Assembly (NCBI GenBank): GCA_005808865.1
Contig: SYKU01000297.1
Span: forward strand, 1 to 34,069
Direction: 5' to 3'
Source of the DNA: Acidobacteriota bacterium
GTDB lineage: Bacteria > Acidobacteriota > Terriglobia > Bryobacterales > Bryobacteraceae
DNA length: 34,069 nucleotides
In this document: one piece after another, positions 17,021 through 23,832 of the stretch
Position numbering within the stretch: position 1 is the stretch's first letter
Layout: every line of letters starts with the position of its first letter
Program-made: the position numbers and the translations under genes
The notes under the pieces: model-generated
Seen by the model: only the letters and a program-made list of their open reading frames with translations
What the model was told of the DNA's origin: nothing
Database searches by the model: none

Positions 17021-17670
17021 ATTCCGCTCTTTTTCGCTTTCTTTGCCGCTGTGACCTGTGTTTCCGCGCCGCGAAGCAGCCGCGAAACGCCGCACGTTCC
17101 GCTCCAATCCGTCCGCTGACGCGTGCATTCGAGTTGCAGGGAAGCGCAGGTTTTAGCGTTCGATTGCCGTGCTACGGTCACAAGCGCGGTAGGCGTGTGT
17201 TCCACGGCGCGGCGCAGGCGGAACCAGGAGGCGAGCGAGATGCGCCACGCTGACTGTAGCGAGGTGTCGCCCAGATCCATCGCCACGAGGCCAAAACCGC
17301 CGCCCTGCACCAGCAGATCGGCCGCCTTGAGCGCCTGCTCGGCGCTGTGAGGGCAGCGCACCCAGAGCAGCCGTTCGAGCCGCACCCCGGCGGCTGCGGC
17401 GGAGCAGGGATCGAAGGCGTCCTCCGCATCCACCAGCGCGCAGACTTCTGCCCGCGCCGTAGCCTCGGCCAGAATGGAAAGAAGCAGGCTCATGCGCCCG
17501 GAGGACAAAGGACCGAAGATTTCGGTGAGGCAGCCCCTTGGCAATCCACCGGCTGCGATATCGATTTCCGGGATGCCGATGGGAATCGTATCGACCGGCG
17601 GCGGGGCCTGCCAGTTTTGAGAATTTTCGAGGAGAGATTCCAGCCGTTTTGGAAGGGGTACAGCGCTCAT
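16987..17670 (-). CDS. imuA: ImuA, RecA-like mutagenesis protein
   Basis: The ATG at 17670 (AAAGGCG-like site upstream) gives 227 residues; the frame upstream to 17727 runs through the promoter and LexA box and is unlikely to be translated. The RecA-like core starts with IPIGIPEIDIAAGGLPRGCL, then TEIFGPLSSGRMSLLLSIL, a P-loop in which the Lys-Thr/Ser pair is replaced by Arg-Met (residues 53-60). EVCALVDAEDAFDPCSAAAA and RLLWVRCPHSAEQALKAADL follow, matching RecA-type Walker B and L1 regions. GLVAMDLGDTS is also typical. ImuA helps ImuB and DnaE2 at stalled forks. The lost P-loop lysine suggests weak or no ATP hydrolysis. First gene of the imuA-imuB-dnaE2 operon, all three overlapping. Confidence 0.85.
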   Translation of the reverse strand: MSAVPLPKRLESLLENSQNWQAPPPVDTIPIGIPEIDIAAGGLPRGCLTEIFGPLSSGRMSLLLSILAEATARAEVCALVDAEDAFDPCSAAAAGVRLERLLWVRCPHSAEQALKAADLLVQGGGFGLVAMDLGDTSLQSAWRISLASWFRLRRAVEHTPTALVTVARQSNAKTCASLQLECTRQRTDWSGTCGVSRLLRGAETQVTAAKKAKKSGICLPVFTAAAI

Positions 17671-17691
17671 GTTTTCGCCTTTTGTTCGCCC

Positions 17692-17707
17692 ATGTATATT
17701 TATACAG
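17692..17707 (-). promoter_or_regulatory. LexA (SOS) box in front of imuA
   Basis: On the minus strand the 16-mer CTGTATAAATATACAT is a near-perfect match to the CTGT-N8-ACAG LexA operator, with an AT-rich core; only the last base differs. It lies 22 bp upstream of the imuA start and covers the -10 element, so bound LexA would block polymerase. Control of imuA-imuB-dnaE2 by LexA is known in many bacteria; that this phylum uses this motif is inferred from the site itself. Confidence 0.75.
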
Positions 17708-17727
17708 GTAGCGGCACGTTCGCGCAA
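17699..17727 (-). promoter_or_regulatory. imuA promoter (-35 TTGCGC, -10 TATAAA, 17-bp spacer)
   Basis: Minus strand: TTGCGC at plus positions 17722-17727, exactly 17 bp, then TATAAA at 17699-17704. The -10 lies inside the LexA box, the classic arrangement for SOS repression. Confidence 0.6.
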
Positions 17728-18044
17728 GGGGTACTCCCGGGATCAATGCAACTTTTGTGTCCGTTGGTTCGCCGGTGAAAGCGTCTTTCGGCTCCGCGCT
17801 GCCATCCCACTCCCCGATCTCCGCTCCCAAAGGCAGCAAGGAATCCCGCATCCGCCTAACCAGTGGAACCGGTGCGGATTTCCTCGCGGCCCCGGAATTA
17901 AGTAGCGGTGAAGAGTATGTTGAGACAAACCGCCGTGCGCGTCTTTTGCTCTTGCACGACGGCGGCTTCGCACCTCGACCAGCCGTGCGAAGCGATGCCG
18001 CCCGCCAGTTTACGATTGAGGCTCCGGTCAAGGCCCGCCTTTGA
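17728..18044. other. Intergenic stretch with an unrecognised 95-codon frame
   Basis: A plus-strand frame at 17757-18044 starts MSVGSPVKASFGSALPSHSP and ends QFTIEAPVKARL. It matches nothing I recognise, has no convincing ribosome-binding site and is overlapped by long minus-strand frames of similar quality. I do not call it a gene; it may be debris like the next stretch. Confidence 0.35.
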
Positions 18045-18194
18045 CGCCGAAAGAGCCGCTTCGCGAGACTCGTCACCCTCGCCCTGACCGCCGCATCCGC
18101 CCTCGCCCGGATTCAGACCGGGCGCATCACCGGTACCATCTACGACCGGTGTGGACGGTCTGCGTTTCCGCATTTGCGGCAGGGGACAGGATGA
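18045..18194 (+). pseudogene. N-terminal relic of a TonB-dependent receptor with carboxypeptidase-regulatory-like domain
   Basis: The frame reads RRKSRFARLVTLALTAASAL, then ARIQTGRITGTIYDRCG, and stops at 18192-18194. A signal peptide followed by 'Q-T-G-x-I-T-G-T-[VI]-Y-D' is the standard opening of the large Acidobacteria OMPs that carry a CarboxypepD_reg-like plug. There is no ATG: a TGA lies at 18042-18044, and the match is lost about 35 codons in. It is therefore a short decayed fragment, not a working gene. Confidence 0.45.
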
Positions 18195-18220
18195 GCCGGC
18201 GGTACGGAGAGCCGCCCCTG

Positions 18221-19348
18221 CTATTTTGAGTTCGCCTTCCAACCGTAGGCGTTCATCATCACATGAAACAGCCGCGTGTTGGGCAGAAAACCGCGAACCT
18301 GCTCCGCGCCGGGGCCGAGCGCGGCTGCCAGCACTTCTTCGCCGGTATGGCTGTGGCCCACGCGGAGCGCCGGGATCTGCACGTTGTCTCGCCGGGTGTG
18401 CGTCCGCTGCCATTCCTCGAGCCCGCTTAAGATTGGCTCGCCTCGCTTGCCCCCAACCGAGCGTAGCTCGAAGGAATGATCGGCGGTGAACAGCAGCAGT
18501 GTTTCCTTGAGATCGACGGTGGAGGCGATCTCCCGGATCAGCTTGTCGAAGTTAACCACATTGTCCAGGCCGCGCCGCGGATCGTCCGTATGAGCGTCCC
18601 ACTCGATCATCAGGAAGTAGCCCTTTCGGTTCTTCGAAAGAACGCGGAGCGCGAGGCGCGCCGCCTCAGGCACCTTCATGTCCTGCTCAAGCAGAACTAC
18701 CGGGCGCGAGTTGCTCGCGGGCACATCTTCGAGCGCGGCGTAAATAGGGCGTTGGCGGCTTTGCGCTACTTCGTCCAGATTCTTGCCCAGCGCCGCGATT
18801 CCGTCGTATATCGGCTTGCGGCCTATTCCCATCACGACATCGACTCCGTCGCCGAAACGCGGCGTGAACACCTGCATGAAGATATCGCCGAACTTGCGGC
18901 GATCGTTGGCTTGTGAATAGCAGGCCGCCGGGGTCGCATCGGCCACGTTGACATTGGTCAGAACTCCCGTAGAAAGGCCGTGCTCTTCCGCGTATTCGAG
19001 AATCGTCTTCAACGGCGAGCCGTCTTTCTTGCCCCGAACTGCATCGGGACCCTGACTGATGACGCCGTTGTGTGTTTTCGCTCCTGTTACGATGGCGGTC
19101 ATCCCCGCCGCGGAGTCGGTCACCCAGTTTGATGCAGTGGAGGTGTCTGATAAAGCGGCGTTGAGCCAGCTCTGAACGAAGAGCTTTTGCGGCTCGCCGT
19201 AGCCGTGGAGGCTGGCGGCGTTGAGGGTGGGAACGCCGCCGGCGTCGGCCAGGAAAAGAATTACGTTTCTCGCTCGCTTACCCTGTCTTGCTGTGGCAGC
19301 GGACAGGCAGAACATCAGTAGCAGAACAGCGATTTTGACGCGTGGCAT
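18221..19348 (-). CDS. Secreted alkaline phosphatase (PhoA superfamily)
   Basis: Start chosen at 19348, where MPRVKIAVLLLMFCLSAATA gives a clean signal peptide; the frame upstream runs into the duplicated gene debris. The mature enzyme (about 355 residues) has VILFLADAGG (metal-binding Asp35), NWVTDSAAGMTAIVTGAKTH (nucleophile Ser79 within TDSAAGMTA; the usual form is TDSAASGTA), FLMIEWDAHTDDP (metal ligands), LLLFTADHSFE (Asp-His pair) and GHSHTGEEV (final His ligand). It should hydrolyse phosphate monoesters in the periplasm using two zinc ions. At 375 residues it is shorter than E. coli PhoA (about 470), like many environmental members. No Pho-box-like element is evident upstream. Single-gene unit. 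Confidence 0.92.
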   Translation of the reverse strand: MPRVKIAVLLLMFCLSAATARQGKRARNVILFLADAGGVPTLNAASLHGYGEPQKLFVQSWLNAALSDTSTASNWVTDSAAGMTAIVTGAKTHNGVISQGPDAVRGKKDGSPLKTILEYAEEHGLSTGVLTNVNVADATPAACYSQANDRRKFGDIFMQVFTPRFGDGVDVVMGIGRKPIYDGIAALGKNLDEVAQSRQRPIYAALEDVPASNSRPVVLLEQDMKVPEAARLALRVLSKNRKGYFLMIEWDAHTDDPRRGLDNVVNFDKLIREIASTVDLKETLLLFTADHSFELRSVGGKRGEPILSGLEEWQRTHTRRDNVQIPALRVGHSHTGEEVLAAALGPGAEQVRGFLPNTRLFHVMMNAYGWKANSK

Positions 19349-19420
19349 AGAACTTGATTCTACCTCCATCGCCGGAATCGGGCTGTCGATGTTCCTTCGA
19401 AATGCCTCTGTTAGCCGGGC

Positions 19421-19606
19421 GGGTCGACGGCAACCTTTGCCGCTGCGGCACCTACGCCGGCATCCGGCCGTCCTCGAAGCCGCGAAGGAAATCAAGGGAG
19501 GGAAGAATGGCTAACTATAGCTTGGCCTCCGCTGGAAAATCGCTGCTTGATGGGCAAGCGGCTCGAACGGCTCGATGGCATCACGAAGTCCACCGGCCGC
19601 GCGAAA
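19421..19606 (+). pseudogene. Truncated, decayed duplicate of the hydroxylase 2Fe-2S/molybdopterin gene junction
   Basis: This stretch is nearly identical to 23733-23924. It holds the end of the 2Fe-2S subunit gene (GNLCRCGTYAGIRP, then a frameshift), the same GGAGGG ribosome-binding site, the ATGGCTAACTATAGC start of the molybdopterin gene, and its first ~30 codons. Small indels (one base near 19427, one near 19524 and others) break both frames, and similarity ends abruptly at GCGCGAAA. It lies about 4.3 kb before the intact copy, in the same orientation. Confidence 0.85.
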
Positions 19607-19879
19607 AAAAGCCCTGAAAACGGGTTCTCACGCAGGCTACAAGTATGAAGCAGAGATTGAACTTGTTCGTCTTGACCGTGGCCTAGGCAGCCGCTCCGGC
19701 AATGGCCGAAATTCTCTCTTCCGAGCGGGCAGTTCTACTCGCCTTGTATTCCAGCACTGGAGGATCAAACTAAACCGGGTGAACAAGACCAATGGGAATG
19801 GCCCTTCAGTCAGCGAGTGTACTTGGTCGGGCTTCAATTGCAGGGGTGATCACGTCACGCCCATCGCACTCACGACGCT
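19607..19879. other. Non-coding debris between two pseudogenes
   Basis: No frame here matches a known family. A minus-strand frame (19637-19837) has no family resemblance or ribosome-binding site. The stretch links the hydroxylase duplicate to the ATPase relic and probably comes from the same rearrangements. Confidence 0.4.
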
Positions 19880-20335
19880 CACCTCAACCGGCTCGCCCTG
19901 CTCAAGCAACAGTGCGCCTCCGCCCGCAACCGACTCAATCCACGGTCGAAGCGGGCAACCTGTTCGCGGACCACCAAGAAGGACTATGCCCGAGCTGCGG
20001 CGCAAACCCCGAGCACCACCAGCAGCACGGGATCACCCAAGAACAACTCGACACGTTCACTAACGCACGCCGCGCAGAAGCCGAGAAAATCATGGCAAGC
20101 CAAACACCCCGGCTTCGTCCTAATGGACTCACCGCTCGTCACGTGCCGCGAACCCGACGAACACATCGGCGAAGGAGTCAAAGACGCCTTCTACAAAAAC
20201 CTCAGCACCACACTCGGCGACGCACAAGTCATCATCCTCGAAAACGAAGAACCACCAGCAACGATCAAAGAACAGATCGCCTTCACCGGATTCACCAAAA
20301 ACAGAACCATCGGACGATACGGCCGGAACCAAGTG
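19880..20335 (+). pseudogene. C-terminal relic of an SMC/Rad50-like ATPase, frameshifted
   Basis: Fragments appear in different frames. The first, about 19885-19935, is LNRLALLKQQCASARNRLN, a coiled-coil-like piece. The second, 19936-20100, reads VEAGNLFADHQEGLCPSCGA and NPEHHQQHGITQEQLDTFTN, with a CxxC zinc-hook-like pair. The third, about 20097-20335, is HPGFVLMDSPLVTCREPDEH, VKDAFYKNLSTTLGDAQVII, LENEEPPATIKEQIAFTGFT and KNRTIGRYG. FVLMDSPL is a Walker B/D-loop, and VIILENEEPP is the following strand of RecF/SMC-type ATPases. Frame changes near 19935 and 20100 and loss of everything upstream make it a pseudogene. Its A/C-rich codon choice (gaa, aaa, caa with C-ending codons) differs from neighbours and hints at transfer. 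Such ATPases occur in repair and phage-defence loci. Confidence 0.65.
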
Positions 20336-20540
20336 GCGGGTCACGTCCCCCAAAGCCCCAGCTTACTTTATCTGGCTGCCTTCGGGGCGGCCGCCGGAAT
20401 CACGATAGTCTCGCTGGACACGGGTTTTTCCAGTTATGCGAACGCACCCTGGGCAGGCGTTCCCTAGACGTATAGGGCGCTGCCGTTGTGGGGCAGTCCC
20501 AGGTTCTCCTCGACGGCCCCAACTCGCGCCCGAAAGCTCT

Positions 20541-22985
20541 CTACTTGGCCGGGACCTTTAATTCGACCCGGACGCTGGTCTTCTTGTCGCCGGTTGCCGC
20601 GCTGGTGAAGGAGATTGTCGCGATCTGCTTGCTTCCTGCAGGCAGAGCGGAGATATCGCCGAGCGAGAGTACCACGTCTTGCGGCGTCGTCCCCGTGGTC
20701 GCGTCCAACGTCAGCCACGGCTTGTCGACAGTGGCCGTCCAAGGTATCCGAACCCGTAGGTTGTCGTTCGAAACGAGCAGTGCATCGGTCGACTCGCCCT
20801 GAGCCGGATCGAGAAACAACACCTCCGGGCCGACCACTAATTTGTCCGCGACCACCGGCAGGCTCTTCGCGTCGGGGTACACGCGGATGGCCACCGTGGC
20901 CGTTACGGGCGGCCCGCCGGGGTTGTCCGCGCTCAGCGTGATCACATGACTGCCTACGCTCAGCGTCGAGACAATAAGCTCTTCGCCGGTTCCGAGTTCG
21001 CCGTCAAGACTGGAGCTCCACTTCAGCGCTTCGTTGGGGAGGCCGCCGGCGTCGTAATCGAAGGCGTAAGCCTCAAGCGAAACGCTCTCTCCCTTGACAT
21101 ACGGCGTGCCCGTCAAAGGCGCCAGGATGTCCACCAGCGGCGGACGCTCGGCGATTGTAAAAACCCCTGTCGACTGGGCGGTCGTCGTGTGAATTCCATC
21201 TGTTGCGAGCACGCGGAACTTTCCCTGCTGCGTGGCCTGCACGTCGATTCGATCGATAACCTCCTTGGTGACGCCGCGCAGATTCTCGGCTACCGATTCC
21301 CAGGTATTGCCCCCATCCGGGCTGAATTGCACGGTGAAGAAAAGAGAGTCCCCCGCGTCGGGGTCGGACGCGGTCCAGGACACGGTGATCTCATCCGCGT
21401 CAATCGTATCCCCGCCGTTGGGAGAAACGATCTGAGCGACGGGCGAGGCCGGACCCGCGGTCACGGTGGAAAGGACTTCCTGCGCAGGCCCCATGATGTC
21501 CACGCGGGTCGTGCCATCCGCGTAGGGAACCATTTCGTTAATCGAGAGAAGATCGAGTTCCGGACCCGGAACAAGGCCGGGACCGCTGCTCATCCTGGCT
21601 GGCGTGAAGGGATAGGTGGCTAGCGCGGTGTCTCCCCTCTTGAGCACAATCGAGTAAGGTCCGGGCTTGCGAGCCTGCGCTTCCACCGCGTCGTTGAACA
21701 CGTAATACGGGGCCATGACCGCCTTCCTCGGCGGTTTGCCATTGTTGATGTTCCCGATCACTACGAGCCGCTGCTGCTTATCCGCCCGGCGCGCGTGCTC
21801 CTTCGCGGCCAGCGGGCCAGAGTCCGGTGTCAGGTTTTTTTGCAACGCATCCATCATGGCGTGATAGGTAAATTTGCCGGTCCACTGGTAGTCGCAATAG
21901 GTCATCACGTCTTTCCAATTCGGGCGATACACCGACATGGTTCGATAGTCGAATCCAAAAACGGCGTCGCGGCCGGTGAGGAGCGGGCTGATCCGGCCAT
22001 CCCCGTATGGATAGGTGTCTCCCCCTGTCGCGCCGCAGAACTCCGCGTGAAAACGCGTGAAATTATGGGCGACCTCATGCGCGCCGTACCAATCGCCGTA
22101 GGAACCATCGATATCCCAGGCGGCGTAACCTTCCGGGTCGGGCGTGCCGGTCGGTCCTGAGGAAGTGTACCCCGGCAAACCGTCCGCGCAGCCGCGCATA
22201 AACCCGCCGCCGTTGGAGACCATGCCGTAGTAGCGCGCGTTCGCCGGAATTTTGTTGGCCGGATTCTGCAAGTCCGTATTCCGCCGAAGGGCCAGGAGGG
22301 CATTCACCTCCTCGCACTCGGGCAGCCGCGCACCGATATAAGATGTAACGTTCTCGCTGCGAAACCAGAAGTTCACCTGGCTCACCGGCCAGGCCCGCAC
22401 GATCCAATCCACCATCTGCTTCATGTGAGACTGATTCGCGAGGTGCCGCTCTCCGTCCCTTCCGGTATATCCGATGTTGTAAATCACCAGGCTGAGCGGG
22501 GGAACAACCTCGAAGGTAGCGGTGTAGGAAGCGGTGTTATTCGAGTAATTGCTTTCCGCCACTTCCCGAACCTCGCCCGGGCCGGGCAGGGGATTCACTT
22601 CCGCACTCAGGGAAACCGTGCCCTCGCGAAATCCATTTGGGAGTTCGAACAGGAAGGCATGGTCCTTCACACCCCGGTCCGGAGCGGAGACCGCGCGAAT
22701 GACACCGCCGTCGCTGAGGGGAACCAGAGTGACCGACCTCTCGCCGCGCCGGGCATTCAGGATGGCGGTGGTGACGACGTTGCCGCTCGCCGTCCGGACA
22801 TGGAACCGTACAAAGGTACGCCTGTTCGCAATCAGCCGCACGCTGTTGTTCAGATCCTGGACTCCCTGAGTGACCTCGACAGCCGTCGCAATCAGATCGC
22901 CCTCCTGCGCGGACGCCGTAACGGCACACGCGGCCACCATCGCCAACGCCATCGCCTGGGCTCTCATGATTCGTCTATTCCCCAT
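20541..22985 (-). CDS. Secreted metzincin-type metalloprotease with Ig-like and BACON-like domains
   Basis: Start at 22985, about 9 nt after a GGAG site. The 814-residue product opens with MGNRRIMRAQAMALAMVAAC and a signal peptide cut near ASA-Q27. The next ~130 residues are a CARDB/Ig-like domain. The protease domain spans about 160-400: the zinc site H303-E-V-A-H307-N-F-T-R-F-H313 is the H-E-x-x-H-x5-H metzincin signature, and DVMTYCDYQW near residue 365 supplies the Met-turn. GDTYPYGDGRIS and FGFDYRTMSV are typical of this little-studied group. After a beta-rich linker come a fibronectin/Ig-like domain (VSPNGGDTIDADEITVSWTA), a PKD-like domain (ILAPLTGTPYVKGESVSLEA), and a C-terminal BACON-like domain (DKPWLTLDATTGTTPQDVVL). 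It is likely an extracellular protease; the substrate is unknown. Divergent from the hydroxylase operon. Confidence 0.8.
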   Translation of the reverse strand: MGNRRIMRAQAMALAMVAACAVTASAQEGDLIATAVEVTQGVQDLNNSVRLIANRRTFVRFHVRTASGNVVTTAILNARRGERSVTLVPLSDGGVIRAVSAPDRGVKDHAFLFELPNGFREGTVSLSAEVNPLPGPGEVREVAESNYSNNTASYTATFEVVPPLSLVIYNIGYTGRDGERHLANQSHMKQMVDWIVRAWPVSQVNFWFRSENVTSYIGARLPECEEVNALLALRRNTDLQNPANKIPANARYYGMVSNGGGFMRGCADGLPGYTSSGPTGTPDPEGYAAWDIDGSYGDWYGAHEVAHNFTRFHAEFCGATGGDTYPYGDGRISPLLTGRDAVFGFDYRTMSVYRPNWKDVMTYCDYQWTGKFTYHAMMDALQKNLTPDSGPLAAKEHARRADKQQRLVVIGNINNGKPPRKAVMAPYYVFNDAVEAQARKPGPYSIVLKRGDTALATYPFTPARMSSGPGLVPGPELDLLSINEMVPYADGTTRVDIMGPAQEVLSTVTAGPASPVAQIVSPNGGDTIDADEITVSWTASDPDAGDSLFFTVQFSPDGGNTWESVAENLRGVTKEVIDRIDVQATQQGKFRVLATDGIHTTTAQSTGVFTIAERPPLVDILAPLTGTPYVKGESVSLEAYAFDYDAGGLPNEALKWSSSLDGELGTGEELIVSTLSVGSHVITLSADNPGGPPVTATVAIRVYPDAKSLPVVADKLVVGPEVLFLDPAQGESTDALLVSNDNLRVRIPWTATVDKPWLTLDATTGTTPQDVVLSLGDISALPAGSKQIATISFTSAATGDKKTSVRVELKVPAK

Positions 22986-23102
22986 CTCGAAAATCTCCTC
23001 ATCCTTTTATTAGTGCTCGATCCGGTCTTAGCCTTACACCCTGATTTTAGCAACGCTCCCGGTCCGGCGCGGGAGAATGCCGCGGCTTTAATTTTCCCGA
23101 GG

Positions 23103-23130
23103 TTGACTTTCCCTTTTTGTGTTATAGTAA
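23103..23130 (+). promoter_or_regulatory. Candidate promoter of the hydroxylase operon
   Basis: TTGACT (23103-23108) is followed by TTATAGTAA. TATAGT (23123-23128) gives a spacer of 14 bp, and TAGTAA (23125-23130) one of 16 bp. An AT-rich stretch surrounds both and the first gene starts about 60 bp downstream. Confidence 0.4.
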
Positions 23131-23187
23131 TTCTGTTTTACAACCTCAAAGAATCCTGTTGCGATGGGCACGAAAGGAAGGTGTCTG

Positions 23188-23832
23188 GTGAGTTCACGGA
23201 AAGACCCTGACGTTTCAAAGACCGGGCAAAGCGGCTTCTCCCGGCGCGGTTTCATGCAAGGAATCGGCGTCGGCAGCGGTGCGCTGGGCGCGGGCATTCT
23301 CGAAAACGAAGCGCAAGCGGCGCCACCCCCCGGCGGTTTCTCCGGACCGGGCGGGGTCGCAATCACGCTGCGGATCAACGGCAAACCTACGAACCTGACC
23401 GTCGAGCCGCGCGTCACGCTAGTCGACGCTCTGCGAAATACTCTCGACATGACGGGCGCAAAAAAGGTGTGCGACCGCGCCACATGCGGCGCATGCACCG
23501 TCATCATGTCGGGTAAAGTCGTCTACGCCTGCTCGGTCCTCGCAATCGACGCGCAGGGAAAAGACATCCAGACCATCGAAGGCATCGGGTCGGGCAACAA
23601 ACCGCACCCGGTTTCGATGGCGTTCGTGCACCACGACGCCCAACAGTGCGGCTACTGTACGCCGGGCTTCGTGATGGCTGCGAAGGGCTTCCTGGACCGC
23701 ACTCCGAATCCCACTCTTGAACAAGTGGAAAAGGGTCTCGGCGGCAACCTTTGCCGCTGCGGCACCTACGTCGGCATCCGCCAAGCCGTCCTCGAAGCGG
23801 CGAAGGAAATCAAAGGAGGGAAGAATGGCTAA
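23188..23832 (+). CDS. Molybdenum hydroxylase [2Fe-2S] subunit, Tat-exported
   Basis: The GTG at 23188 has AAAGGAAGG six bases before it and is preferred to the ATG at 23164. The product has 214 residues. A twin-arginine signal (FSRRGFMQGIGVGSGALGAG) leads the protein. The plant-type ferredoxin domain contains CDRATCGACTV and the C-terminal helical domain QCGYCTPGF and GNLCRCGTY, together holding two [2Fe-2S] clusters that carry electrons from the molybdenum site to FAD. The first ferredoxin loop seems to end in KKVCDRATCGAC, as in xanthine-dehydrogenase family small subunits. A Tat signal on this subunit is known for periplasmic aldehyde oxidoreductases (PaoA/YagT). It overlaps the next gene by 8 bp. 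Confidence 0.93.
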   Translation: MSSRKDPDVSKTGQSGFSRRGFMQGIGVGSGALGAGILENEAQAAPPPGGFSGPGGVAITLRINGKPTNLTVEPRVTLVDALRNTLDMTGAKKVCDRATCGACTVIMSGKVVYACSVLAIDAQGKDIQTIEGIGSGNKPHPVSMAFVHHDAQQCGYCTPGFVMAAKGFLDRTPNPTLEQVEKGLGGNLCRCGTYVGIRQAVLEAAKEIKGGKNG

